A DNA stretch of 64,000 bases from Limnanthes douglasii subsp. nivea (GCA_036936605.1 JAUPFV010000001.1:121528771-121592770), one strand, 5' to 3'; counted from the stretch's first letter, positions 12,248-25,840 are shown. Notes: generated by a model not told the origin, from the letters alone. Made by a program: numbers and translations.

Positions 12248-12841
12248 ATGATTAATAACAATAGCAATACAGATGGGAAATCTCTTTCCTATGCTGAAAT
12301 TGTAAAGAAAAACTCAAGACATGAAGGAAAACTTGATTTCGAGCCACAAACTAGTGACATCAAATCAGACCACCTATCGATCCAATATAGTATAGATGTT
12401 CTTCAGCATTTAAAGTCAAAATCCAAGCATTCAATAGTGGGAAAGTTCACACATGTCTTACCTAAAGTAAATCTTTTGATTCAATTCCTTGAATCATTTA
12501 AGTTTCAGTCAGCATATAGGTATAAGATCTGGGACTCCAGACACATCATATTAGAGTTTGATGCCAAACAAGATCTTGGCAAAATATGGCAGTGTGCAGT
12601 TTGGACCATCAGGAGTACAGTAATGAGGATCTTGAAATGGTCAGGAAAATTTACAAAGGAAATCCCTATTGCACCTGTTTGGATTAAGCTTGACATGCCA
12701 GAACACTTATATGATAGAAGTCTGGTTACTACTATAGCATCTATGATAGGTGAAACACTTATGGTTAAAGTTCCAGATGAAAATAGGTTGTTTCTATCTT
12801 GCACTACTTTAGTCGAATTAGATGTTACTTCCAAGTTGTAG
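12248..12841 (+). pseudogene. LINE ORF1 (DUF4283 nucleic-acid-binding), copy 1
   Basis: The start is the ATG at 12248; an upstream TTG at 12236 is in frame but less likely. After SYAEIVKKN the DUF4283 domain follows, with GKFTHVLPKVNLLIQF, WDSRHIILEF and IPIAPVWIKLDMPEHLYD, the usual ORF1 RNA-binding module of plant L1 elements. The frame ends at a TAG (12839) where copy 2 has CAG, so this is a premature stop. The zinc knuckle that follows in copy 2 is deleted here. Confidence 0.85.
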
Positions 12842-12949
12842 AATGATGTATGGATAGGCTTCGGCTCAAACTTTAGACACTCAGTTAGAATATCATGCAT
12901 GACTCTGCCACGATACTGTAGTCATTGCCTGCACCAGTTAGAATATTAT

Positions 12950-13860
12950 AGCTGTTCAAGACCCTTTAGTTAGTGTGGATTTTATTAACATCATTGCTAA
13001 CAAGCTTGGTTTTGATAATTTTGCTCACAACAGAACTAATAAGATTTGGATCTTTTGGCATAATAATTTATCTGTTTTGATTCTCAATGATCTTAATCAG
13101 CGTTTGAATCTTAAAATTAACTTTAAAAATGATAATACCTATGTTATGCTTACTGTTGTTTATGCTAAATGCCAAAGGCTCAACAAAATTGAGCTTTAGA
13201 ACTTCCTCAAAAGTATTGCTACTAATGAGTTTAGTTGGCTGATTTATGGTGATTTTAATGTTGTTAGTTCTATTGATAAATAGGTAGGTTGTAGTACTTT
13301 TTTTTATTAATAGCACTATTGATTTCAATGATATGATAAGCCAATGCAATATAGAAGATGTTAGTTACATTGGATCGAAGTTCACATGGTCTAATGGCTC
13401 CAAATTGAAGCGTTTAGACAAAACATTTATCAACAAAAAATGGTCAAATTATTTTGCTAATATTAGGATCTATCATCAAGCTAGGACTTGTTTAGACCAC
13501 ATGCCAATTATCATATTTATATCTAATGATTTCACTAGAGTAAAATCTAGTTTCAAGTTTCAGGAAATGTGGACTATGGAAGATAACTTTCTGCCCTTTG
13601 TTGAAACCAATTGGAATGAGGATTTGATGGGAGCTCCTTTGTTCATCCTTTGGAACAAATTAAAGAGGCTTAAAAAATGTTTGATCAGTTGGAATAAAAG
13701 CAACATTGGTAACATTTCAACAAAGTTCAAAGTTTAGAAGATGAATTCTTAGTTATGGAGCTTAATCATCATAATCTTCAAACTAATGAGTCTAAGCGTC
13801 AACTTGCTAAAGTAAATGCTCTGCTCATTAAGGCTTAGAGAATAAATGAGGCTTAATAGA
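12950..13860 (+). pseudogene. LINE ORF2 endonuclease, copy 1
   Basis: Endonuclease/exonuclease/phosphatase domain. The first motif (WNIRG) is lost in the deletion. Remaining motifs are AVQDPLVSVDFINIIANKLG (entered mid-frame), WLIYGDFNVVSS, with the catalytic D and N kept but preceded by a substitution, SYIGSKFTWSNGS and CLDHMPIIIF. In-frame stops occur at about 13198 and 13281 where copy 2 is open, so copy 1 is the more damaged of the two. Confidence 0.85.
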
Positions 13861-15030
13861 GACAACAATGTTACTCTAACTGTACTATTGAAGGTGATAA
13901 AAATACTAGATTTTATCATAGTTTTGTTCAAAAGAAGAGAAGAACGAACACCATTAATGGTATTAAGAATGGTGATGCTTGGATCAATGATAAGAAGGAA
14001 ATTCGCCTTTCTACTGTTGATTTCTTTGAGCATGCTCTCACTGATTACCCTTATGCTAATAAAGATGAGGAGTACCTTTGTATGAATGATGATCTGCTGA
14101 ACAACATTCTAACCATTATCACTGATGAAGATAATAGAAACTTGCTTAAGCCTCATGATGAAACTGAAATTTGGGACATCATCAAGAACATGAATCCTGC
14201 AAGTGCCCCAGATATGGATAGTTTCACTCATAGATTCTATAAATGTTGTTGGCACATCATTAAATATGATATGATAAATGCTATGAAAGATTTCATGCTT
14301 GGTAAGAACATACCAAGTGGCATCTTTGCTACTGGTATATGTTTAATTCCTAAGCTTGCTAACTCTTTAAGATGGAAGGACTATAGACCGATAAGTCTTT
14401 GTTCTCTTCTTAACTGTATAATGTCTAAAATTATTGCCAATAGGCTTTCTATTATTTTTCCCAAAATCATCTCTCCTAATCAAGGAGGCTTTGTCACTGG
14501 TAAATGTGTTCAGGAAAACATTCTGATATCCAAAGAGCATCTTTATGATCTTAATAGAAAGATTAAAGATAATAATTGCAAAGACTTTACTATTCTTAAT
14601 CTATGTAACTTTCTGCAAAGATATCAAACTATTTCGGGTCAAGTTGTTAATAAAGAAAAAACCAAGATTGTTATGGCTAATGGTATGAACTTCTCTAGGA
14701 TTGATGTTATTACAAATAATTCTGGTTTCTCTTTTAGTTATTTACCCACAGATTATTTAGGTGTGATCATCAATACGAACAATAAAGTCAGCAACTATAA
14801 CAACCTGATTTGCGAAATCAGCAATAAAATCAATGATTGGGATGCTTCTCACCTTTCCTTTGCTGGCAAACTTACTTTATTTAAGTATGTATTGATGAAT
14901 ATAGTTCTATATTGGATGGAAAGTAATGTTCTCCCTAAAGGTATTATTATTAAGCTAGAAACTATATTGAAAAGATTTCTTTTGGGTTCAAATAATTCTA
15001 GAAAACAAAGTTCATTGGTGTAGATGGAAT
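13860..15030 (+). pseudogene. LINE reverse transcriptase, copy 1, RT core deleted
   Basis: RVT_1 domain. 14082-15023 reads MNPASAPDMDSFTHRFYKCC, LRWKDYRPISLCSLLNC, NRLSIIFPKIIS and NQGGFVTGKCVQENI, then jumps at about 14576 to LNLCNFLQRYQTISGQVVNK. About 360 bp seen in copy 2 are missing, including the palm motif LDMSKAFDKL, RQGD and the position of the FADD motif. The long open frame is therefore a deletion joint and not a functional enzyme. Confidence 0.9.
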
Positions 15031-15033
15031 ACT

Positions 15034-16497
15034 TTGTCTAAAACGTATCAAGAGAGAGGTTTAAATGTTCAAAATTTTGAAGATATTCAAACTGCTATAT
15101 CTTGTAATATTTGGGCTACTTTTAGAGATAACAAAACTTATTGGTCTAATATCATGCATAGCATATACTGTCATAAGTATCATCCTTTACAGATTAATGC
15201 TTCTAAAGCTGGATCAACAGTTTGGAAAACAATGATGAAGGTTCGTGAGGTTGCTGAAAATCATATTAGCTGGAGTTTAGGCAATGGACAAGTTGACATC
15301 TGGCTTGATAACTAGACAAATACTCAATCTATTTTGAAGTTAAATGTTGCTTCTAATAATTTGTGGTTCTTTCGTGAAAAGTTTAACAATTATTGGTCTA
15401 ACAATGGTTGGGATTTATCTAAAGTTATTAATCTTATTCAACCTGTTGAAATAATAACTCAGGTTACTATCAAGGTTGATAAGGAGGATGCTTTGGTTTG
15501 GAATCTGGCCAAAAGTGGTAAGCAAAACTTGAAAGATACTTGGGATAATGTTAGGACTAAATAAAATTGTTCATATGTCTATTGATTCTATTGTTCAAAA
15601 AAGAGGAATTTATTTTGCCTCCAAATGCCAATTTGTAATAATTGTGAGACTATTAACCATGTTTCTGTCTCTTGTAAGTTTTCTTGGTCTGTTTGGTTAC
15701 ATTATGCAGACATCATCAATGTTCATATTGCAAGGCATATGAATGTTATTCATCTAAGTAGAGTTTGGCAATGGCCTAATTCTAAGAAGATTCAGGTTAG
15801 AAATATCTTACCCTCTATTATCTTTCATGCAATTTGGAAAGCTAGAAATCTGTCGAAAATTAAAGGTGTTTTCACCTCCCTCAATTATGCTATTAATCAA
15901 ATAAATATAGTGCTTCATACTCTTGATATTAGAAGGATGTTAAATATAGCGCATTGGAAAGACAACTCTAATGCTGCCTGTAAATTGGGATATTTTAATC
16001 ATCTTAGCTCTACGAATAGGCCTATCTAACTTAAGTGGCTTCTTCCTCCTACTCGGAGATTGAAGATGAACACGGATGCCTCTTGCCTTAGCAATGGGGA
16101 ATCTAGTGGTTCGGTTGTTACTAGGGATAGCAATGGCAACCTCTTACATGATTCTAGCTATCTTTATGGCAAAACGAGTCCCCTTATTGTTGAGACAAGG
16201 GCACTGTTAGATGGTTTACTCACTTGTAGAGCTAATAAATGGATGTCGATTGGTATTTAAACAAGAATGCTCATTGGTATTTAAAACCTATTATCGATTG
16301 TATTCTTAAGCTAATTGATCCAAACATGTCTTTAATTCATATTTTCAGAGAACAAAACGAGACAGCTGATTGGCTTGCCCAGCATTCTTTGAAATCTAAG
16401 GAAACATTCAACATTCTTCCTAATTGTATCCCTAATAACCTGAAAGCTATCATTATTCGTCAGGCTTTGGGGCTGGGTTATATCACTAATTAGTTTT
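15034..16497 (+). pseudogene. LINE ORF2 C-terminus: zf-RVT remnant and RNase H, copy 1
   Basis: Connection domain (TYQERGLNVQNFEDIQTAIS), then a zf-RVT zinc finger that has lost about 90 bp near 15562 but keeps CNNCETINHVSVSCKFSW. An RNase H (RVT_3) follows with LKMNTDASCLSNGESSGSVV and VETRALLDGL. The third catalytic region is deleted at about 16258, and NETADWLAQHSLKSKE remains. The frame ends at 16493. Confidence 0.85.
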
Positions 16498-16930
16498 AGT
16501 TTGCTTACCGTTGCTAATGAAAAATGCTGCTGATAAAGGACTGTTGGTTTGATACTGATGCAGGTCTGTTGGTTTGTTGTAAAGCTGAGCTGTTGAAGAA
16601 ATTGCATTATATTAGAGTTATATTGCTTGATCTGCACTGATTGAGGGCTGCTCTTATGGCTGATGGTAGCATCGACTCATTTCGCTAGATTGTATTTGGT
16701 GCTGCGTTTTGGCTGCTAGTTGCATCAAAGCTCAAATAGAGTCGGATGCATTTCATGGAGTTGTGTCTAAGGCCTGATGGTAGTCTCTTTTGTTGGCCGG
16801 TCTTTGAATTTGGAGCTGCGTATATAAACTGTTAGCCTTCTAGTCTAAGTTCAACTCAAAATTGTACAAGTTTCTTTGGTCTAATTTTTTGAATTTGTTT
16901 CTTTAGTAACCTTTTACATTAATAAAGTTC

Positions 16931-16961
<31 letters not shown>

Positions 16962-16962
<1 letters not shown>

Positions 16963-17024
16963 CACTTTAACTAAAATAACATGGCCCTAATCCCATATCA
17001 CCAACTATTATATGGAATAAATAT
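16962..17024. repeat. Right direct repeat flanking LINE copy 1
   Basis: Imperfect partner of 12101-12167: TGGCCCTAATCCCATATCAC then CAACTATTATATGG. It directly follows the (TA)n tail of the LINE. Confidence 0.65.
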
Positions 17025-17289
17025 TAATAAGTTACATATATTTTAGATATTAGCAATAATCAAATAATATAATTAATTCAAATGCAAATTAGAACAACTA
17101 CTTTATTTATATATATATAAATCATTTATTACACTAGAATTATAGTGTAATTGTCAAGACATTTTAAACCTTTTCGTCACAGATTCGGTTTCTATTACTG
17201 ACTAATATATATAATTTTATTTTATCTTATTTATTTTTAGCTTTAGAGTCTTAATTTATATAACATACAAGTTTTGTTTTAGAACTCCT

Positions 17290-17344
<55 letters not shown>

Positions 17345-17419
17345 TATTAGACTAGAATTATAGTGTAATTGTCAAGAACATTTTAAACATTTTCGTCACA
17401 GATTCGGTTTTTATTACTA

Positions 17420-17484
<65 letters not shown>

Positions 17485-17552
17485 ATTTTATCTATTTTTA
17501 GTTTTAGAGTCTTAATTTATATAACATACAAGTTTTGTTTTAGAACTCCTAC

Positions 17553-17605
<53 letters not shown>

Positions 17606-17773
17606 TTTATTAGACTAGAATTATAGTGCAATTGTCAAGACATTTTAAACATTTTCGTCACAGATTCGGTTTCTATTACTACCGACTAATATATATAATT
17701 TTATTTTATTTTATCTATTTTTGGTTTTAGAGTCTTAATTTATATAACATACAAGTTTTGTTTTAGAACTCCT

Positions 17774-17886
<113 letters not shown>

Positions 17887-18212
17887 CGTTTATTAGACTA
17901 GAATTATAGTGTAATTGTAAAGACATTTTAAACATTTTTGTCACAGATTCGGTTTCTATTACTACTGACTAATATATATAATTTTATTTTATCTATTTTT
18001 AGCTTTAGAGTCTTAATTTATATAACATACAAGTTTTGTTTTAGAACTCATACTTTATATATATATATATAAATCATTTATTAGACTAGCATTATAGTGT
18101 AATTGTCAAGACATTTTAAACATTTTCGTCACAGATTCGGTTTCTATTACTACTGAATAATATATATAATTTTATTTTATTTATTTTTAGCTTTATAGTC
18201 TTAATTTATATA

Positions 18213-18660
18213 ATATTGGTGCCGGTGGCTAGCAGTGGTAAGGATGATGGCTAACAGTGGTAAAGATTCAAGAACAGATTTTGTTTTTGTAAAAAAGAGT
18301 TTGAATTAGATACTGTCGTGTTGTTCTTGAAAGAATCTGATTGATTTTGTTTAACCTGTAGCAGATGGTGTTCGTTTGAATTTTTAATTTAGTAGAGTAG
18401 ATTAGGCTGCACATCAAATATCTGTTATAGATATTTCGGTTAAAGACCGATTCAACGACAACAATATATCTATACCTATCCATACCTATTATGAGGAGAA
18501 CCTATTATGGGTTTACGGCACGGCTTTTACTTAACCACATCAATGACCGTAAATATAGCTAATAGTTAGTATAACTAAATATTCGGCTATGTCAAATAGC
18601 TATAATTCAGGCGCAATATCAATCGGTAATACGTTAAAGGTGTAGATATCACCTCACTGA
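18213..18660. repeat. V block, copy 1
   Basis: A 450-bp non-TA block starting TTGGTGCCGGTGGCTAGCAG and ending in CACCTCACTGATTCGG. Other copies are 19913-20360, 41998-42286 (diverged) and 60489-60960. At 60489 it sits directly upstream of the MYB gene's first exon (minus strand), so it may derive from that gene's 5' flank. It holds a 71-residue minus-strand frame (18483-18268) with no recognised domain. Confidence 0.8.
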
Positions 18661-19912
18661 TTCGGTTTCTATTACTATTGACTAATATATATAATTTAAT
18701 TTAATTTTATCTATTTTTAATTTTAGAGTCTTAGTTTTATATAACATAGAAGTTTTGTTTTAGAACTCCTAATTTTATATATATATATAATTTATTAGAC
18801 TAGAATTATAGTGTAATTGTCAAGACATTTTAAACATTTTCGTCACAAATTCGGTTTCTATTACTACTGACTAATATATATAATTTTATTTTATTTTATC
18901 TATTTTTAGCTTTACAGTCTTAATTTATATAGCATACAAGTTTTGTTTTAGAACTTCTACTTTATATATATAAATCCTTTATTAGACTAGAATTATAGTG
19001 TAATTGTATTAGACTAGAATTATAGTGTAATTGTCAAGACATTTTAAACATTTTCGTCACAGATTCGGTTTCTATTACTACTCACTAATATATATAATTT
19101 TATTTTATCTATTTTTAGCTTTAGAGTCTTAATTTATATAACATACAAGTTTTGTTTTAGAACTCCTACTTTATTTATATATATATATAAATCATTTATT
19201 AGACTAGAATTATAGTGTAATTGTCAAGAACATTTTAAACATTTTCGTCACAGATTCGGTTTTTATTACTACTTATATATATATATATAATTTTATTTTA
19301 TCTATTTTTAGTTTTAGAGTCTTAATTTATATAACATACAAGTTTTGTTTTAGAACTCATACTTTTTATATATATATATATATATAAATCATTTATTAGA
19401 CTAGAATTATAGTGCAGTTGTCAAGACATTTTAAACATTTTCGTCACAGATTCGGTTTCTATTACTACCGACTAATATATATAATTTTATTTTATTTTAT
19501 CTATTTTTGGTTTTAGAGTCTTAATTTATATAACATACAAGTTTTGTTTTAGAACTCCTACTTTATTTATTTATATATATATATATAAATCGTTTATTAG
19601 ACTAGAATTATAGTGTAATTGTAAAGACATTTTAAACATTTTTGTCACAGATTCGGTTTCTATTACTACTGACTAATATATATAATTTTATTTTATCTAT
19701 TTTTAGCTTTAGAGTCTTAATTTATATAACATACAAGTTTTGTTTTAGAACTCATACTTTATATATATATAAATCATTTATTAGACTAGCATTATAGTGT
19801 AATTGTCAAGACATTTTAAACATTTTCGTCACAGATTCGGTTTCTATTACTACTAACTAATATATATAATTTTGTTTTATTTATTTTTAGCTTTATAGTC
19901 TTAATTTATATA

Positions 19913-20360
19913 ATATTGGTGCCGGTGGCTAGCAGTGGTAAGGATGGTGGCTAACAGTGGTAAAGATTCAAGAACAGATTTTGTTTTTGTAAAAAAGAGT
20001 TTGAATTAGATACTGTCGTGTTGTTCTTGAAAGAATCTGATTGATTTTGTTTAACCTGTAGCAGATGGTGTTCGTTTGAATTTTTAATTTAGTAGAGTAG
20101 ATTAGGCTGCACATCAAATATCTGTTATAGATATTTCGGTTAAAGACCGATTCAACGACAACAATATATCTATACCTATCCATACATATTATGAGGAGAA
20201 CCTATTATGGGTTTACGGCACGACTTTTTACTTAACCACATCAATGACTGTAAATATAGCTAATAGTTAGTATAACTAAATATTCGGCTATGTCAAATAG
20301 CTATAATTCAGGCGCAATATCAATCGGTAATACGTTAAAGGTGTAGATATCACCTCACTG
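19913..20360. repeat. V block, copy 2
   Basis: Differs from copy 1 at only a few bases and lies exactly 1,700 bp downstream; the same 71-residue minus-strand frame is repeated at 20183-19968. It marks a recent higher-order duplication inside the array. Confidence 0.85.
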
Positions 20361-20474
20361 ATTCGGTTTCTATTACTATTGACTAATATATATAATTTAA
20401 TTTAATTTTATCTATTTTTAGTTTTAGAGTCTTAGTTTTATATAACATAGAAGTTTTGTTTTAGAACTCCTAAT

Positions 20475-20506
<32 letters not shown>

Positions 20507-20849
20507 GACTAGAATTATAGTGTAATTGTCAAGACATTTTAAACATTTTCGTCACAAATTCGGTTTCTATTACTACTGACTAATAAATATAATTTTATTT
20601 TATTTTATTTATTTTTAGCTTTAGAGTCTTAATTTATATAGCATACAAGTTTTGTTTTAGAACTTCTACTTTATATATATAAATCCTTTATTAGACTAGA
20701 ATTATAGTGTAATTGTCAAGACATTTTAAACATTTTCGTCACAGATTCGGTTTCTATTACTACTCACTAATATATATAATTTTATTTTATCTATTTTTAG
20801 CTTTAGAGTCTTAATTTATATAACATACAAGTTTTGTTAGAACTCCTAC

Positions 20850-20916
<67 letters not shown>

Positions 20917-21655
20917 CATTTATTAGACTAGAATTATAGTGCAATTGTCAAGATATTTTAAACATTTTCGTCACATATTCGGTTTCTATTACTACCGACT
21001 AATATATATAATTTTATTTTATTTTATCTATTTTTTGCTTTAGAGTCTTAATTTATATAACATACAAGTTTTGTTTTAGAACTCCTACTTTATATATATA
21101 TATATAATTTATTAGACTAGAATTATAGTGTAATTGTCAAGATATTTTAAACATTTTCGTCACAGATTCGGTTTCTATTACTACTGACTAATATATATAA
21201 TTTTATTTTAGCTATTTTTAGCTTTAGAGTCTTAATTTATATAACATACAAGTTTTGTTTTAGAACTCATACTTAATATATATATATATATATATAAATC
21301 ATTTATTAGACTAGAATTATAGTGTAATTGTCAAGACATTTTAAACATTTTCGTCACAGATTCGGTTTCTATTACTACTGACTAATATATATAATTTTAT
21401 TTTATTTTATTTATTTTTAGCTTTAGACATAGAAGTTTTGTTTTAGAACTCCTACTTTATATATATATACATATATATATATATAAATCATTTATTAGAC
21501 TAGAATTATAGTGTAATTGTCAAGACATTTTAAACATTTTCGTCACAGATTCGGTTTCTATTACTGACTAATATATATAATTTTTATTTATCTTATCTAT
21601 TTTTAGCTTTAGAGTCTTAATTTATATATAATACAAGTTTTGTTTTAGAACTCAT

Positions 21656-21710
<55 letters not shown>

Positions 21711-21864
21711 CATTTATTAGACTAGAATTATAGTGTAATTGTCAAGACATTTTAAACATTTTCGTCACAGATTCGGTTTCTATTACTACTGACTAATATA
21801 TATAATTTTATTTTATTTTATTTATTTTTAGCTTTAGACATACAAGTTTTGTTTTAGAACTCCT

Positions 21865-21917
<53 letters not shown>

Positions 21918-22084
21918 CATTTATTAGACTAGAATTATAGTGTAATTGTCACAACATTTTAAACATTTTCGTCACAGATTCGGTTTCTATTACTGACTAA
22001 TATATATAATTTTTATTTATCTTATCTATTTTTAGCTTTAGAGTCTTAATTTATATAACATACAAGTTTTGTTTTAGAACTCAT

Positions 22085-22129
<45 letters not shown>

Positions 22130-22488
22130 CATTTATTAGACTAGAATTATAGTGTAATTGTCAAGACATTTTAAACATTTTCGTCACAGATTCGGTTTCT
22201 ATTTCTGACTAATATATATAATTTTATTTTATCTTATCTATTTTTAGCTTTAGAGTCTTAATTTATATAACATACAAGTTTTGTTTTAGAACTCCTACTT
22301 TATATATATATATATATCATTTATTAAACTAGAATCATAGTGTAATTGTCAAGACATTTTAAACATTTTCGTCACAGATTCGGTTTTTATTACTACTGAC
22401 TAATATATATAATTTTATTTTATTTTATCTATTTTTAGCTTTAGAGTCTTAATTTATATAACATACAAGTTTTGTTTTAGAACTCCTA

Positions 22489-22541
<53 letters not shown>

Positions 22542-22900
22542 CATTTATTAGACTAGAATTATAGTGTAATTGTCAAGACATTTTAAAGATTTTCGTCAAA
22601 GATTCGGTTTCTATTACTACCGACTAATATATATTATTTTATTTTATTTATCTATTTTTAGCTTTAGAGTCTTAATTTATATAACATAAAAGTTTTGTTT
22701 TAGAACTCCTACTTTATATATATAAAAAAATCATTTATTAGACTAGAATTATAGTGTAATTGTTATGACATTTTAAACATTTTCGTCACAGATTCGGTTT
22801 CTATTACTATTGACTAATATATATTATTTCATTTTATTTTAGCTATTTTTAGCTTTAGCGTCTTAATTTATATAACATACAAGTTTTGTTTTAGAACCCT

Positions 22901-22951
<51 letters not shown>

Positions 22952-24299
22952 CATTTATTAGACTAGAATTATAGTGTAATTGTCAAGATATTTTAAACAT
23001 TTTCGTCACAGATTCGGTTTTTATTACTACTGACTAATATATATAATTTTGTTTTATTTTATCTATTTTTAGCTTTAGAGTCTTAATTTATATAACATAC
23101 AAGTTTTGTTTTAGAACTCCTACCTTTTATATATATATATATATATATAATCATTTATTAGACTAGAATTATAGTGTAATTGTCAAGACATTTTAAACAT
23201 TTTCTTCACATATTCGGTTTCTATTACTACCGACTAATATATATAATTTTATTTTATTTTATCTATTTTTAGCTTTAAAGTCTTAATTTATATAACATAC
23301 AAGTTTTGTTTTAGAACTCTTACTTTATTTATATATATATATATATATATAAATCATTTATTAGACTAGAATTATAGTGCAATTGTCAAGACATTTTAAA
23401 CATTTTCGTCACATTTTCGGTTTCTATTACTACCGACTAATATATATAATTTTATTTTATTTTATTTTATCTATTTTTGGCTTTAGAGTCTTAATTTATA
23501 TAACATACAAGTTTTGTTTTAGAACTCCTACTATATATATATATATATATATAAAAATCTAGAATCATAGTGTAATTGTCAAGACATTTTAAACATTTTC
23601 GTCACAGATTCGGTTTTTATTACTACTGACTAATATATATAATTTTATTTTATTTTATCTATTTTTAGCTTTAGAGTCTTAATTTATATAACATACAAGT
23701 TTTGTTTTAGAACTCCTACTTTTATATATATATATATAAATCATTTATTAGACTAGAATTATAGTGTAATTGTCAAGACATTTTAAAGATTTTCGTCAAA
23801 GATTCGGTTTCTATTACTACCGACTAATATATATTATTTTATTTTATTTATCTATTTTTAGCTTTAGAGTCTTAATTTATATAACATAAAAGTTTTGTTT
23901 TAGAACTCCTACTTTATATATATAAAAAAATCATTTATTAGACTAGAATTAAAGTGTAATTGTCAAGACATTTTAAACATTTTCGTCACAAATCCGGTTT
24001 CTATTACTATTGACTAATATATATTATTTTATTTTATTTTAGCTATTTTTAGCTTTAGAGTCTTGATTTATATAACATACAAGTTTTGTTTTAGAACTCC
24101 TACTTTATATATATATATATAAATCATTTATTAGACTAGAATTATAGTGTAATTTTCAAGACATTTTAAACATTTTCGTCACAGATTCGGTTTCTATTAC
24201 TACTCACTAATATATATAATTTTATTTTGTTTTATTTTATCTATTTTAGCTTTAGAGTCTTAATTTATATAACATACAAGTTTTGTTTTAGAACTCCTA

Positions 24300-24348
<49 letters not shown>

Positions 24349-24380
24349 CATTTATTAGACTAGAATTATAGTGTAATTGT

Positions 24381-24991
24381 CAACGTTATATGCCTTTATA
24401 ATATATTGATCTGAAAATTTGTGGGAGCATAAAACATTTTAAAGATATTTTTTAAAGAATTCGAGTTTTTTCGAGCTAAACTCTAGCTTTCAAATTGTTT
24501 TCTCTTTTAAAATTCCTGGACGTCGGTGATTGCTTTCTTCAGACTAACCGTTATGTTGCATTAGAAGATAAGATAATATATTGGTAGTGGTTTTTTAGGT
24601 GGATTACACCGATTATTTAGCTCAACTAATCATCATTTCTTGTTCCTGATTTGGACTACTTTGATATAATCTACTTATTTAACTACGAAATCTTCGTTCT
24701 AAATTTTCTCGTATTCTTTCTCTCTCTACACAAGATTCGTTGCTAATTAAACTACTGTGGAGCCCGATGATTGTTTCCTTTCCACCTACCCGGTCTATCT
24801 TGGAGGTAGCTCGACAATCAGATATCATTGGGTATAACCAGACGAGGAGACAATCAGATATCATTTGGTTTTGAGTATATCCCAGAGTTTCTTTTGATTT
24901 TGAAACTCCAATTCACCAACCAATTTTTGTTTGGTATTTTTTTTCAAACCCTTTATATACCGGCCCTATAATAATTATAAGACCCTTTATA
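24381..24991 (+). other. D block, copy 1 (possible gene 5' region)
   Basis: Moderate-complexity sequence after the array, shared with 61366-61971 and, more diverged, with 42390-43328. In the diverged copy an ATG near 42712 opens MEPGDCFSSTYPVYLGGSST and runs to a GTATAA that could be a splice donor. Here that codon is GTG. A pyrimidine-rich stretch with TTCTTTCTCTCTCTACA precedes it, as in a 5' UTR. No protein family is recognised. The block ends where the Copia LTR begins. Confidence 0.4.
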
Positions 24992-25150
24992 TGTTCAATC
25001 ATAAACTTGACCCGGTTAAAGGGTCCAGCCCACTTAATAAGCCTCATCTAGAAAGAATATTCTAGAAACAATTAAATTAATATTTAGTAGTGTAGGATGT
25101 GTGTAAGACCATCTTTAAGTTGAGTGCAAGATACTCTTTGATGTTGAGTG
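24992..25150 (+). repeat. Copia 5' LTR, left part
   Basis: Starts TGTTCAATCATAAACTTGAC, directly after the point where the diverged D copy at 43328 ceases to match. It ends with the GAGTG target duplication of the nested Tat element (25146-25150). Confidence 0.85.
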
Positions 25151-25435
25151 TGGTAAGAATTAATGCTGAATTGATAAAATCAGGAACACAAGTCTTCTCT
25201 CACAGAATTTTAGGTAGTGAAAAGTGCTTCTGATTATTTCATAGGCATAACTGACTTCTTCAGCCTCTTTAAATAGACTGAGTGAGTTAGTTAGAGAAAT
25301 GGTTACATAATGGTATAATTGTAGTTCAACCTTTACATTTCTCCTAAAACCTAATTTAACTCTATATTTACAGAATTTATCACTTTAGTCCCTATCAATT
25401 GCACTTAGGCCCCTGAGGAATATCTTTCCTTATCA
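25151..25435 (-). repeat. 3' LTR of the young Tat element
   Basis: On minus it starts TGATAAGGAAAGATATTCC and ends TTCTTACCA. A TATA-like TCTATTTAAAGAGG (minus) lies near 25265-25280. It differs from the other LTR at about 25348 and 25419. Confidence 0.95.
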
Positions 25436-25450
25436 GTAGCCCCCCTAGTT
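25436..25450 (-). promoter_or_regulatory. Polypurine tract
   Basis: On minus AACTAGGGGGGCTAC directly precedes the 3' LTR, the normal place for the plus-strand DNA primer of an LTR element. Confidence 0.7.
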
Positions 25451-25830
25451 CTTATATAGACATTTATAAGAACTATTAGCTCCTCGAATTTTACCTCGAG
25501 TCAATACAATTTTCTTCACTTTATCTCTTTATTATGATTGAACTCAATGATCTGTGACTCCTCGTCGAATTTGTGAATAAGTGCAAACAGATTTCCCAAT
25601 CGCTTCGAACTTGCCAACTTGAAGAATAGCTTCGTCTCTTCTTCGAACGTTATTGCTAGAAACACAGTTTTGCTAACACTTCGAAATCTATGATACCTAC
25701 TTGATAGATTGATTAGACCTTTAAAAGTAGACCTATGACACTATACATTTTCTTTTCGTTTCACATTCCACCCAATGAGAGCAACTCACTGGTTTTGCCT
25801 CTCCGTATTCTCAACGTCACTCCTTTATCC

Positions 25831-25840
25831 TATAAATACC
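25831..25840 (+). promoter_or_regulatory. TATA box of the antisense gene
   Basis: CCTATAAATACCCAACC lies on plus about 200 bases upstream of the likely start ATG at 26032 and inside the retroelement. The following CAATCACTAAGAAC is a plausible transcription start zone. This suggests the antisense gene has its own promoter apart from the LTR. Confidence 0.55.

Larger units (their letters stand above)
12168..16960 (+). mobile_element. LINE (plant L1 type), copy 1, multiply deleted
   Basis: Non-LTR retrotransposon with a 5' leader, ORF1 (DUF4283), ORF2 (endonuclease, RT, zf-RVT, RNase H), an AATAAA near 16920 and a (TA)n tail. Compared with copy 2 (53400-59224) it lacks about 540 bp (zinc knuckle, ORF1 tail and ORF2 start, joint near 12935-12950), about 360 bp (RT core, joint near 14576), about 90 bp (zf-RVT, near 15562) and about 45 bp (RNase H, near 16258). 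The rest is nearly identical. Confidence 0.9.

Noticed and set aside
12505..12900. 131-residue minus-strand frame, also at 53736-54131
   Set aside because: Mirror frame of LINE ORF1; the plus strand has the DUF4283 motifs.
18268..18483. 71-residue minus-strand frame in V, repeated at 19968-20183
   Set aside because: The copies are identical because the block was recently duplicated, not because of selection. The copy at 60489 breaks the frame and no domain is visible.
24992..25110. Copia LTR start at TGTAGGATG (25091)
   Set aside because: The match between the diverged D copy and this one ends at 24991, and TGTT (24992) pairs with the terminal AACA, giving 484 bp in both copies. The later start has no such support.
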